The translations under genes were made by a program, and so were the position numbers. A DNA stretch of 64,000 bases from Corynebacterium sp. (GTDB taxonomy: Bacteria; Actinomycetota; Actinomycetes; Mycobacteriales; Mycobacteriaceae): contig NZ_JAUNLS010000005.1 of NCBI RefSeq assembly GCF_030532325.1, forward strand, positions 80,250-144,249, given 5' to 3'. This document shows positions 30,194 to 38,643 of the stretch, piece after piece. The notes under the pieces were generated by a model, which was not told where the DNA came from, searched no databases, and saw nothing but the letters and a program-made list of their open reading frames with translations. Positions within the stretch are counted from its first letter, which is position 1. Each line of letters starts with the position of its first letter.

Positions 30194-30286
30194 GCCACCC
30201 AGGCTACGTGCCCTGGCCCCACCACGCAGTTATTCATGCAGCCACCCTCCCGGCCATCACCCACGCCTTAATTTAGACTGAAAAGT

Positions 30287-31504
30287 ATGAGTGAGAAGAC
30301 CATCGTCCCTGCCCACAGCACAAAGATTGTGCGCATCGACGATAATGGCCGTAACCCGCTTGAACGCAGCAACCGCCTGAGCAAGGCCTCTTGGGGCCTA
30401 GTGCTTCGCCGCACGTGGACTGATTTTTGGCATGAGAGCTTCCTGGACCGCGCGGCGACGATGACCTACTTCACCCTCATGGCCTTCGCCCCGGCCGTGC
30501 TGGCTGCCTATTCCATCGCCACGCTCATCTTTGCCACCCGGCAGGATGAGGTGCACGAGCTGGTCTCGGAGGTGGTCACCGAGTTTGTGCCCGCCCGCAT
30601 GCAGGAGCAAGCGATGTCCCTGGTGGAGACCATCATCGGCTCCACTGCGGAGGGCACGTGGGCGCTGATCATTTCGGTGCTGGTCTCACTGTTTTCCGCC
30701 TCCGCCTATGTGCGGGCGTTCTCGCGTACGGCCAACATGGTCTATGGCCGCACTGAGGGCCGCGGGCTCATCCGCACGTGGGCGATCATGTGGGTGCTCA
30801 CCATCGTCTTGGTCATCGGCGCGGTCTGCCTCATTTTTGCCAACATTCTTCGCGATACCATCATCACCGGCATCCTCAAACCCGTCGCCCGCCCGCTTCA
30901 GCTGCAAGGCTTCGTGGACTTCATGCTGCAGATCTTCCTGCCGGTGTGGAATTGGATCCGCTTCCCGGTAACGGTCATCTTGGCCATTACCCTCATTGCC
31001 CTCCTCTTCCACTTCACCCCGAACGTGCGCCCGCGCCGCTTCCGCTGGGCCACGCTGGGCTCCATCACCGCGCTCATTGCCATCGCCGTGGTGTGGCTGC
31101 TCTTCAGCGTCTTCCTGCGCGTGTACGCCGCCGCCAGCGCCTACGGTGCGCTGTCCACGGTGATGGCCATGTTCATCGCGGTGTGGATCATGAACTCCGC
31201 CCTCATCGTGGGCATCAAGCTCGATGCCGAGGTCCTGCGCGCCAAGGAGCTGCAGGTGGGCCTGCGTTCCGAGCGCTACATCCAGGCCCCGCCGCGCTCC
31301 GAGTCCGCCGCCGAGGCGCAGGTGCGCGCCCAGCAGGAGCTGGAGGAGAAGTCCCGGGCCCTGCGCAAGGGCACGGAGACCACCGACTCCACCGACCCCG
31401 ATACTGAGTCCACCGACACCGACTCCACCAACGCTGACGCCGAGCTTGACGACGACCCTCCATCCAACACCCACCCCGAACCCACCGACGCCGAAGAATC
31501 CTAA
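30287..31504 (+). CDS. YihY/virulence factor BrkB family membrane protein
   Basis: 405 aa with six hydrophobic segments and the family patterns RAATMTYFTLMAFAPAVLAAYS and SAYGALSTVMAMFIAVWIMNSALIVGIKLDAEVLRAKEL. The last 90 residues are a polar tail ending in an Asp/Thr/Ser-rich low-complexity stretch (TDSTDPDTESTDTDSTNADAELDDD). TAGACT lies 7 nt before ATG 30287, so the mRNA is likely leaderless. These proteins were once called RNase BN, a role now assigned elsewhere; function is unresolved. Confidence 0.87.
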   Translation: MSEKTIVPAHSTKIVRIDDNGRNPLERSNRLSKASWGLVLRRTWTDFWHESFLDRAATMTYFTLMAFAPAVLAAYSIATLIFATRQDEVHELVSEVVTEFVPARMQEQAMSLVETIIGSTAEGTWALIISVLVSLFSASAYVRAFSRTANMVYGRTEGRGLIRTWAIMWVLTIVLVIGAVCLIFANILRDTIITGILKPVARPLQLQGFVDFMLQIFLPVWNWIRFPVTVILAITLIALLFHFTPNVRPRRFRWATLGSITALIAIAVVWLLFSVFLRVYAAASAYGALSTVMAMFIAVWIMNSALIVGIKLDAEVLRAKELQVGLRSERYIQAPPRSESAAEAQVRAQQELEEKSRALRKGTETTDSTDPDTESTDTDSTNADAELDDDPPSNTHPEPTDAEES

Positions 31505-31550
31505 GCCAAACAGCCCTAAAAGTACTTTTCGTGCCACAGGACGAGCTGAG

Positions 31551-31591
31551 CGTGGATCAAAAAGTGTCTGTGAAGCATTTTTTGATCCACG
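31551..31591. terminator. Bidirectional terminator-like palindrome with flanking direct repeats
   Basis: CGTGGATCAAAAA (31551-31563) and TTTTTTGATCCACG (31578-31591) form a 13-bp stem, with A-runs on one side and T-runs on the other, between two converging genes. GAGCTGA occurs just outside on each side (31543-31549 and 31594-31600). Confidence 0.7.
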
Positions 31592-31622
31592 AAGAGCTGA
31601 AGTGGTGATGTTCGTAGGAGAC

Positions 31623-32381
31623 CTAGTTACCTAAGTACTGGCGGTGTTCGTGGAGAGCCGTGATTAGTTGTGCTGTCCGCTCAGCATCGGGTCTACTTGC
31701 TGATGCATGGTTGATTTTCGCGATGCGTGGTGTATCGCCACCGAACACGCTCGCAACCACGTCAGCGATGGGGCCGCTGGTGCGCTTTTTACCCGTGAGC
31801 CACTCGTAGGCATGGCCTCCAAGAGCCACAAGAAGAGGCGGGACGCCTCCGTTGCCGCGGGTACAAATAGCGAGCTCCCTTCGTAAAAGCTCGGCGCACC
31901 GCGCAACGTGGTCATGTACGCCTGCGTCAGCCGCGATCTGTCGTTGGAGCTCGACACCGTTCCGAGTAGGCACGAGTTTGAACACATCCGTCATGTAGGG
32001 CGCAGGAGCAGACTGCCCAGAGTCATGAGGAAGTGCATCAAGAGCTGGCGGAATCGATTTTGACAGCCGCGCATCACCGGCATGACCAGCGGTATGAAAA
32101 TTGTGCCAGTCTTGAACTTCCTCGTCCGGTAGCGTCGCGCCCCAGTTCACACCAAGCAAGACAACTGACGTTGTTAGTGGCGCAAGCGCGTGAAACTCGG
32201 CTTCGTTACGCGCGGTGATCTGGGTGCGATCCTGTTGTGATCTTCCCCAACGCGCCCAGGATGTTGCCTGTCCTAAGCGAAACTTTCGGCTCGCAATGGT
32301 GGGATCGGGGATCGATGGATCACTGATGTCCAACGTGCGAAGTTCCTCGTAGATTTCCCAGGACACGGTCCAAATCGCCAT
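31623..32381 (-). CDS. Uracil-DNA-glycosylase-superfamily-like protein
   Basis: 252 aa. The order of motifs recalls the UDG fold: VVLLGVNWG (motif 1 position), a later PYMTDVFKLVPTRNG, the strand PPLLVALGGHAYEWL, and IAKINHASAS, whose His would occupy the leucine/His-loop position. Usual catalytic residues of known families are not clearly preserved (NWG instead of NPG or DPY), so activity is uncertain. It stands alone, opposite in direction to its neighbours, with A/T-leaning composition. Alternative: an uncharacterised protein with a similar Rossmann-like core. Confidence 0.55.
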   Translation of the reverse strand: MAIWTVSWEIYEELRTLDISDPSIPDPTIASRKFRLGQATSWARWGRSQQDRTQITARNEAEFHALAPLTTSVVLLGVNWGATLPDEEVQDWHNFHTAGHAGDARLSKSIPPALDALPHDSGQSAPAPYMTDVFKLVPTRNGVELQRQIAADAGVHDHVARCAELLRRELAICTRGNGGVPPLLVALGGHAYEWLTGKKRTSGPIADVVASVFGGDTPRIAKINHASASRPDAERTAQLITALHEHRQYLGN

Positions 32382-32627
32382 AGATCGCCCTGCCTTTGTG
32401 CTCCCATATTCTTCTTGCGTTGCTGTACAACTCTACGACGACGAACCTGGCCATTTCTGTACTTGAGCCAGTTCAGGCAAACCTTCTGCACATGGTGTGG
32501 ACGCGACGTAGGCCTTGGCATACAGTGAAACGTGATCGAACCCTGGTCAGGCCTCTTGCTTCGTAAAGAACAATGCACAAATGACTGGGGCCTTTTCATT
32601 TTTCGGAGCGAAGGAAACGATACACAC

Positions 32628-33215
32628 GTGAGTACACCCAACGATGACTCCAGCGAACCAAACACGAATCCCGACGGCCCCCTTGAGTTGCGCCGCCTTG
32701 TGCTTGACGACGCTCCTTGGGTCCAGGCCCTCTTCCAGTCCAATGCCCGCGATAACCTCACCGAGGAGCAGCGCCGGCGCAGCGGCTTTGTGCAGGGCAA
32801 CCTTGATACAGAGATGATCAAGCAGCGCGTCGATGGCCCGGCATCCGTCGTGGCACTTGTTGGTGACACCGGCGTGGGCGTCATCCTCAGCGCGGAGCCC
32901 GATACCTTCCCAAAGGGCCCGCCGGCGCTGGCCGTGGCTGCCGCCCGCGAGGCAGGCCTGGAGGATTTCTACCTCTACGGCCCCGGCGTGGTGGATGAGA
33001 ACTACCGCGGCCGTGGCATTCTGCGCACGTTGAAGGATGAGTCCATCCGGGCGACTGCGCAGAGCGGAAAGTACCTCTGGGCCGTGGGTTTTGTGGAGCA
33101 CTCTAACGAGGCCTCCATGGCGGCCCACCGCAAGACCGGCTGGCGTTCGGTGGGCAGCTTCACCTTCAAGGAACGCGAGTATGAGGTCATCGCGCACCCA
33201 GTCGAGCCGTCCTAG
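32628..33215 (+). CDS. GNAT family N-acetyltransferase
   Basis: 195 aa from GTG 32628, with AAGGAAA about 10 nt upstream. The acetyl-CoA loop is represented by VVDENYRGRGILRTLKDESIRAT (RGxG/A motif) around residue 125, and VGFVEHSNEASMAAHRKTGWRSVG matches GNAT motif B. The first 20 residues are a disordered Asp/Asn/Pro-rich stretch. Substrate unknown. The gene has no operon partner. Confidence 0.8.
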   Translation: MSTPNDDSSEPNTNPDGPLELRRLVLDDAPWVQALFQSNARDNLTEEQRRRSGFVQGNLDTEMIKQRVDGPASVVALVGDTGVGVILSAEPDTFPKGPPALAVAAAREAGLEDFYLYGPGVVDENYRGRGILRTLKDESIRATAQSGKYLWAVGFVEHSNEASMAAHRKTGWRSVGSFTFKEREYEVIAHPVEPS

Positions 33216-33293
33216 GTCTCGCAGCGCAGCTGCCCCAGGTGCAGCTGCCTAAGGCTGCCTAAGATACACCTGCTCCACGCGGGCTAATGGGCT

Positions 33294-33920
33294 CTATTTG
33301 AAGCTGACCTTGATGGCGTAGTCCTTCTTGTCCGTGTTGAGCAGCACGGCTTCCACGTGCGTCGTAGCAAGCGTGGAGGCCTGCTCCTTTGCGCGATCGA
33401 GAAGGCCCTTGTCGATGGCAGACTGTCGGTTGTGCTTGGTCTTTTCCGCCAAGAAGGACGTCACGTCCTCTACGGAGTTGGGGTTGAACGGGTTGAAGGA
33501 CTGGTCATAGACAACGACGGAGGAAGGATCGATGTGCGCGTCGAGCACCTGAGGCTCGGGCAGCTTGACGCTGACCTCTTGTTTCGCGTCGTCGATGTCC
33601 ACCTTGACGTCGGAGAGATCACTGATGCCTGCGGTCACCGTGCCGGAGAACGTAATGAGGAAGTTCTTCCCGGACAGCGGAACGTGCCATCCGAATAGCT
33701 TGCGGCCCTCATCGGTGCGCTCGCCCACGTCGGTGAAGGCGTACTTCTGGGTGGTCAGTTCCGCCATGTCCTCGAAGGAATCCGCGATGGTGGTGGAATC
33801 GATCGGCGGCTGTTTCTTGCCGATGTAGCCTCCAAAGTAGAGGCCGCCAAAGACGAGCAGGAGGACGATGATCAGTGCGAGCGCTGCATTGAGCATGCGG
33901 CGGAGACGGCCAACTAACAT
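33294..33920 (-). CDS. DUF4230 family membrane-anchored protein
   Basis: 208 aa with an N-terminal anchor (MLNAALALIIVLLLVFGGLYFGG) and a periplasm-facing domain typical of DUF4230: AELTTQKYAFTDVGERTDEGRKLFGW, ITFSGTVTAGISDLSDVKVDI, VKLPEPQVLDAHIDPSSVVVYDQ. Complete for the family. ATG 33920 is the first start; an in-frame ATG at 33896 (MLNAAL) is also possible. Confidence 0.82.
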   Translation of the reverse strand: MLVGRLRRMLNAALALIIVLLLVFGGLYFGGYIGKKQPPIDSTTIADSFEDMAELTTQKYAFTDVGERTDEGRKLFGWHVPLSGKNFLITFSGTVTAGISDLSDVKVDIDDAKQEVSVKLPEPQVLDAHIDPSSVVVYDQSFNPFNPNSVEDVTSFLAEKTKHNRQSAIDKGLLDRAKEQASTLATTHVEAVLLNTDKKDYAIKVSFK

Positions 33921-34039
33921 GGCTTTCCTATCTATGAAGTTTCCCTGGTTGCGGGACGATGCCGGTGCACTCAGTTGCGGTGTTCGTCCCCGATGTGTTT
34001 GCTTTTGAACAAACCGGAGAAATCATAGCAGGAGTCACA

Positions 34040-34132
34040 ATGCTCTTCGATATTCGTGCTTCGTTCACACCTCTTGCGGATCAAATCGTGGATTTGATAT
34101 TGGGTTTGTCAATTAGATGCAGCGGCAATTGA
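34040..34132 (+). CDS. 30-aa leader-like ORF overlapping the start of the DNA methyltransferase gene
   Basis: ATG 34040 follows an AGGAG site with ideal spacing. The frame encodes MLFDIRASFTPLADQIVDLI followed by LGLSIRCSGN and stops at 34132, 13 nt inside the methyltransferase frame, whose own ATG 34117 lacks a clear ribosome site. This geometry suggests translational coupling. It could also be the true N-terminus of the methyltransferase interrupted by a frameshift. Confidence 0.45.
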   Translation: MLFDIRASFTPLADQIVDLILGLSIRCSGN

Positions 34133-35700
34133 ATCGTACTTGGTTGGAAGAGCACCGAGGCTCTCAGCGTCTGTCCTTCCGTCTACACTTGTTTTCCGAT
34201 TACAGTGACGTACTATCTCAAGGGGCTTTCTTGTCGGAAGAACTATTGGCACGGTCCGAACAACGACGCGTCGAAGCGCTTGACTCGATTGGGCGCGACA
34301 AACTCGACGAGGCTGAGCAATTTTTCACCCCTATTGAAGTAGCAACTCTGATGGCAGACATGCTTGTCACCGAGAAAATTAGCTCTGACACAGTTCGACT
34401 TCTCGACCCAGGCGCAGGTTCAGGAATTCTCACTGCAGCTGCCGTGTCGAAAATTGCTGAAACAGCCCCCTGGGCGCGTATTGAAGTTGTCGCGGTCGAA
34501 AAGGACGTGGCAGTGCTTCCACAACTAACGGCGACGCTCGAAGACATTGCCGCCACCTACCCGCAGGTGACCTACCAACTTTTTAACGTTAGCTTCTTTG
34601 ACTTTGGAACTAGCCAATTGAATTTGCTTGCTGATAGTGGAGAATCTATAGATCCGTTTGATTTCTGTATTCAAAATCCGCCGTACGCTAAACTTGCGGC
34701 TAAGTCTGCCGAATCATTGCAGCTCAAAGCTGAAGGAATTCACGCCCCGAACTTGTATGCAGGTTTTATGGCTGTGGCTCATACTCTTCTCAAAGACGGT
34801 GGAGCCATGGTTTCCATCACCCCACGTAGTTGGTACAACGGCTCTTATTTTTCGAAGTTCCGTGAGTTCTTGTTCGACGACGGGTGTGTCACTGCCATTC
34901 ATACATTCGACTCTCGCCGCGAGGTTTTTGCAGATACCAACGTGTTACAGGAAACTATCATCACCCGTACCGATAAGTGTGACACCTTCCCAGACGAGGT
35001 AACTATTTCTGTTTCTCGCTCTCAGGCGCATGACATTGCCTCGCGTACCGTGCCTTGGTCAAGCATTCTCGTCTCTGGTGTTCTCTTTGTTCCTGCTACT
35101 GACAAAGACGCCGACGCTGTTGCTTGGATGAACCTGAATGCTGATTACGAACTAAAAAGGTTGCCGTTTACTGTGTCCACGGGTCGCGTGGTCGACTTCC
35201 GTTCCCGCGACAAGCTCGTGAACGAGCGAACTGATTCAACAGTTCCTATGATTTACCCGGCTAACTTCACAACCGCCTCGGTCACCCACCCCCGAGATGG
35301 ACTGAAGAAGCCGCAGTGGTACGTTACGGCCGAGAAAGAATCTGACAAGATGCTCGTTCCTCCAGGAAGTTACGTTCTGATCAAACGTTTTTCTGCTAAA
35401 GAAGAAAAGCGTCGTATCACCGCCACTGTCTATTCCAGCGATGAGTTCGCAGCGTTCGATAATAAGACGAATTTCTTCCATGTCGGCGGGCAAGGTCTTG
35501 AACCTGATCTGGCGAAAGGACTTGAGCTGTGGTTGAACTCGAGCCGGGTAGATAACTTCTTCCGCGTGTTTTCAGGGCATACGCAAGTCAACGCAGGCGA
35601 TCTAAAGCTTTTGCCTTACCCGAGCGTCTCGCAGCTTGTAGAACTCGCGCAGACAGGGTTGGCGCCTGATTTGGCCGTCTGCGAAGTGTTCGGCGACTAG
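34117..35700 (+). CDS. Type II N6-adenine DNA methyltransferase of a BsuBI/PstI-type system
   Basis: 527 aa. SAM-binding motif I LLDPGAGSGILTAAAV near residue 95, the N6-adenine catalytic motif NPPYAKL near residue 187, and a C-terminal target-recognition region. EQFFTPIEVATLMADML near residue 70 is the usual lead-in of this class. The immediately following gene is a BsuBI/PstI-family endonuclease (9-nt gap), so the pair is a complete type II system; by homology it should modify the adenine of CTGCAG and protect the host. Codon use is more A/T-rich than in flanking core genes, supporting acquisition. No controller (C) protein gene is present. Confidence 0.9.
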   Translation: MQRQLNRTWLEEHRGSQRLSFRLHLFSDYSDVLSQGAFLSEELLARSEQRRVEALDSIGRDKLDEAEQFFTPIEVATLMADMLVTEKISSDTVRLLDPGAGSGILTAAAVSKIAETAPWARIEVVAVEKDVAVLPQLTATLEDIAATYPQVTYQLFNVSFFDFGTSQLNLLADSGESIDPFDFCIQNPPYAKLAAKSAESLQLKAEGIHAPNLYAGFMAVAHTLLKDGGAMVSITPRSWYNGSYFSKFREFLFDDGCVTAIHTFDSRREVFADTNVLQETIITRTDKCDTFPDEVTISVSRSQAHDIASRTVPWSSILVSGVLFVPATDKDADAVAWMNLNADYELKRLPFTVSTGRVVDFRSRDKLVNERTDSTVPMIYPANFTTASVTHPRDGLKKPQWYVTAEKESDKMLVPPGSYVLIKRFSAKEEKRRITATVYSSDEFAAFDNKTNFFHVGGQGLEPDLAKGLELWLNSSRVDNFFRVFSGHTQVNAGDLKLLPYPSVSQLVELAQTGLAPDLAVCEVFGD

Positions 35701-35709
35701 ATTTTAACC

Positions 35710-36663
35710 ATGGCAACTTTTGAAGAAGCTCAGCAAATCCTCGAAGCCTTTGGTTTTACTTCCAAGCAAACCAACATCATGAGCCAGCGCACCTTACTGT
35801 CCCTCTGTGGACTTACGTTGGACACTGACTCCACTTGGGATAAAGCAACCAATGCGCGGATGGGTGTTCGTGCCATTATGGATTGGATCCGCGAGCACCT
35901 TGAGTTTCAGGTAGCTGAAAACACCCGAGAGACCATTCGTAGACAAGTCCTCAAACAATTCACTGAAGTAGGCTTCACGCTTCACAATGACGATGATCCC
36001 AAGCGGCCACCAAATAGTTCGAAGAATTGTTACAAAATTTCCGAGTCGGCGCTCGAGGTAATCCACACTTTTGGAACAGCTGAGTGGGGTTTAGCAGTTG
36101 CCACATACAAGAAAAACTCTCAAACTCAAGTAGAGCTCTACAGTGCAGCCCGAGAACTCGGTTCCTTTGACGTTGTATTTCCTTCAGGCATGGAGATCAA
36201 GCTGCAGGCGGGAGGTCAAAACACGTTGATTGCGGACATGATAGAGAAGTTCTGTCCGCAATTTATTGATGGTGGAAAGATTCTTTATGTTGGCGATGCT
36301 GGAGACAAGTATGTCGTCTACGACACGGAAACCCTAGCTCAGCTTGGGGTAGTTCTGGATAGGCACGGCAAGATGCCCGATCTGATTGTCTTTGATGAGA
36401 AGCGCAACTGGCTATTTCTCATGGAAGCAGCAAGCACCCACGGCCCTGTAGACCACTCGCGCTACCTTGAGCTGCACGATCTTTTCGGTTCTTCATCTGC
36501 GGGACTCGTGCTCGTAAGCTGTTTTCCTGACAAGAAAACCCTGCGTAAGTTTATTGCGGACTTGGCATGGGAAACGGAAGTGTGGGTAGCAGATGAACCA
36601 ACCCATATGATGCACTTGAATGGGTCGCGGTTCTTGGGGCCGTATGAAGCTCCTGGCCGTTAG
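35710..36663 (+). CDS. BsuBI/PstI family type II restriction endonuclease
   Basis: 317 aa, complete. Signature stretches of the family are clear: HNDDDPKRPPNSSKNCYKIS near residue 95, GGKILYVGDAGDKYVVYD near 195, HGKMPDLIVFDEKRNWLFLMEA near 220 (PD...ExA/K-like catalytic region), STHGPVDHSRYLELHDLF, and WETEVWVADEPTHMMHLNG with RFLGPYE at the end. PstI and BsuBI cut CTGCAG, so that site is the prediction. It lies 9 nt after the methyltransferase gene, consistent with one mRNA in which the methylase is made first. Confidence 0.92.
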   Translation: MATFEEAQQILEAFGFTSKQTNIMSQRTLLSLCGLTLDTDSTWDKATNARMGVRAIMDWIREHLEFQVAENTRETIRRQVLKQFTEVGFTLHNDDDPKRPPNSSKNCYKISESALEVIHTFGTAEWGLAVATYKKNSQTQVELYSAARELGSFDVVFPSGMEIKLQAGGQNTLIADMIEKFCPQFIDGGKILYVGDAGDKYVVYDTETLAQLGVVLDRHGKMPDLIVFDEKRNWLFLMEAASTHGPVDHSRYLELHDLFGSSSAGLVLVSCFPDKKTLRKFIADLAWETEVWVADEPTHMMHLNGSRFLGPYEAPGR

Positions 36664-36961
36664 TAATTGAATGCTATGCTTATGAAATTTTAGTCATAAC
36701 CTTGTCGGTCTAAGCTCTGTGGAGGGGGTCCCAGTCAGAATCTTGTCGATGAGTAGGTCTCACTGAGGTTGAGTTAACAGAATGGTTCCGGTTGCGTGGC
36801 CCGACTCGGTGAGCGCAGTGAAGTTCGAAAGACCACGGGAGGGGGATTTGTAAGGAATCGGAGTACCCCACCGCCATCGTCTGCTTAGGTCTCCGGCCTT
36901 GCTGTGTTAATTTCAGCCCAATGTTATTGCCTTCCAGCCTGGGGAGCTATAATATTGGGGC
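36664..36961. other. Intergenic region after the restriction gene
   Basis: About 300 nt with no convincing gene. It ends in a near-consensus promoter for the next gene (listed separately). Two G-rich tracts (GGAGGGGG) are present; I see no strong terminator hairpin. Confidence 0.5.
36927..36953 (+). promoter_or_regulatory. Promoter for a leaderless mRNA of the unknown/ImmA-IrrE pair
   Basis: TTGCCT (36927-36932) and a perfect TATAAT (36948-36953), 15 nt apart. The -10 box ends 8 nt before ATG 36962, so transcription should start at or next to the start codon. Confidence 0.65.
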
Positions 36962-37633
36962 ATGTTAAACATTTCCCAAAGCGCAGACGAGCAACTATTC
37001 CGGAATCTCGTACCTCCTCTGATCGAATGGCTTCAAAACGGCTGGGACCGCTACAATTCTCCCGCTACTGCTTTCCCGAGTAAAGGCCGCGAAAATCGAA
37101 GTGGAATGGTCTGTACGACAGTAATGAAAGATTGTTTCCTTGAAAACGACAACGTTCAGATCGGCCCAGCCATCGTTGATTGCGAAGAAGCCCGTTCTTC
37201 CTTAAGCCTTTCGATCAAGCTGAAGGCGCCTGGGGTATCTATTGTGCTTCGCTCTGACAAGACGTTTGACAAGAGCTTGAGCCAGCCACGCCCAGCGGCG
37301 CGCGCACTAGACAAAGAACCGTCCCAGTTTGCGCTCTTTGAAGACTCCGACATCATTTCCATGTTCGCAAAATCTCCAAGCAAGTTTGCGGTAGTCACGT
37401 GGTCTTGGAAACAGGTGCCGACCGATAGTGAAGTAGGCTATGAAGTCCGATGGGATTTAAAGATGTATTTCTCTGCTCAAGGAGATTCAGTCGCTACTGC
37501 GCGCTTTAAATATGGTTTCAAGACTTCTGGCGTCGCCGGACAATCGCTTGGACAGCTCGAGGCGTTTATCCCGACCGAAAATGACCTCCAGTTCATTGTA
37601 GATGAAGATGCAGAGAAAGATAGGACATCGTAA
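36962..37633 (+). CDS. Unknown protein coupled to an XRE-ImmA/IrrE protein
   Basis: 223 aa, no signal peptide or TM segment, mixed alpha/beta with strand-rich stretches (SSLSLSIKLKAPGVSIVLRS, KFAVVTWSWKQVPTD, GYEVRWDLKMYFSA, ATARFKYGFKTSG). I recognise no family. Its promoter places the transcription start at the ATG, and its stop overlaps the next start by one base (TAATG), so the two proteins are made together in a fixed ratio. That is the usual layout of toxin-antitoxin or effector-regulator pairs. Position next to a restriction system adds to a defence context. Confidence 0.7.
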   Translation: MLNISQSADEQLFRNLVPPLIEWLQNGWDRYNSPATAFPSKGRENRSGMVCTTVMKDCFLENDNVQIGPAIVDCEEARSSLSLSIKLKAPGVSIVLRSDKTFDKSLSQPRPAARALDKEPSQFALFEDSDIISMFAKSPSKFAVVTWSWKQVPTDSEVGYEVRWDLKMYFSAQGDSVATARFKYGFKTSGVAGQSLGQLEAFIPTENDLQFIVDEDAEKDRTS

Positions 37634-38643
37634 TGGGCACCCCCGAGTATGGACCAGGACGTCTCAAGCAGTTACGCCTACGAGAGGGGCTTACCCAAGT
37701 TGAATTTGCTGAAGTAATTGGTTCTTCGCAATACCATGTTTCGCGGATGGAGCAAGGTATAGAGCCGATTCCAGTACAAGTTCTTGCAAAAGCTACACGG
37801 AAATTCGAATTGCCGGCAGAATACTTCAGCCGCCCCGCCCACATGTATGGGCGGGCATCCTTAAATTTTCGCCGGACGAAAATGCCTGCGAAACTACAAG
37901 ACAGGATTAGTGCCCACTTTGCTGAACTAGAAGAAATGATCCAGCAAACCCAACTTCAAATTCCCCAGGCAGGCATTGCGATAGAGCGTCCAGAGTCGGA
38001 AGATGAGCTTTCTTTAGAGGTGATTTCAAAAATTGCCGACAGTATTCGCAGCACTCTTAGACTCGGGGGTGGGCCTGTCGGAAATGTAACAAGGGCAATG
38101 GAGAGTGCTGGGATAGTTGTGGCTCCCCTGAAAATTGAGGGGCTATCGCTCGATGAATTTGAGGGAGTTTCTTCGCCGCAGCCGAACCCCCGGATCCGGG
38201 TAACTGCATACGCGCCTTCTCGGTCTGGAGACAGGCACCGCTTCACCCTTGCCCATGAGCTTGGGCACCTTGTTCTCCATGCTCTGCGTCGGCCTAATAC
38301 AGAATCAGTCCGAGAATCAGAAGCTCACAAATTCGCAGGTGCTTTCTTACTGCCGCAGGAACTAATCGCGGATTCAATCACCGAAACGACCACCTTGGCG
38401 CAGTTTGCAAAGATCAAGTCCAAGACTGGCGTTTCGATACAAGCAATTGTAAGGCGTGCACGTGACCTTTCATTGATCTCTCAAGAAAGACACAAGAGCC
38501 TGATGATCCAAATTTCGAGTCGTGGTTGGCGGAAAGAGGAGCCCGTAGTTGTTCAAATGGAGAGAGAAATCCTCTTTCCGCGAATCGTCGAAGAACTTGA
38601 GTCACGCAATGTAGTGTCGATTTTCACGCCCAAACGACGCTAA
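37633..38643 (+). CDS. XRE-HTH regulator with ImmA/IrrE (DUF955) metallopeptidase domain
   Basis: 336 aa. N-terminal helix-turn-helix (residues about 9-62: LKQLRLREGLTQVEFAEVIGSSQYHVSRMEQG) followed by an ImmA/IrrE domain with the zinc motif HELGHLVLH near residue 208 and a later acidic ligand region (ESEAHKFAGAFLLP). Such proteins cleave or displace a partner repressor, or act as COG2856-type antitoxins. The intact HExxH argues for peptidase activity. Unlike common pairs, the partner is not DUF4411 but the unknown 223-aa protein upstream. Confidence 0.88.
   Translation: MGTPEYGPGRLKQLRLREGLTQVEFAEVIGSSQYHVSRMEQGIEPIPVQVLAKATRKFELPAEYFSRPAHMYGRASLNFRRTKMPAKLQDRISAHFAELEEMIQQTQLQIPQAGIAIERPESEDELSLEVISKIADSIRSTLRLGGGPVGNVTRAMESAGIVVAPLKIEGLSLDEFEGVSSPQPNPRIRVTAYAPSRSGDRHRFTLAHELGHLVLHALRRPNTESVRESEAHKFAGAFLLPQELIADSITETTTLAQFAKIKSKTGVSIQAIVRRARDLSLISQERHKSLMIQISSRGWRKEEPVVVQMEREILFPRIVEELESRNVVSIFTPKRR

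Noticed and set aside
34117-36663. Avoidance of CTGCAG in the window as support for the predicted specificity
   Set aside because: CTGCAG sites are visible, for example near 1571 and 30927, so simple avoidance does not hold; a methylated host need not avoid the site.
34117-38643. Prophage
   Set aside because: No integrase, capsid, terminase or lysis gene; content is restriction-modification plus an ImmA/IrrE pair, fitting a defence island instead.
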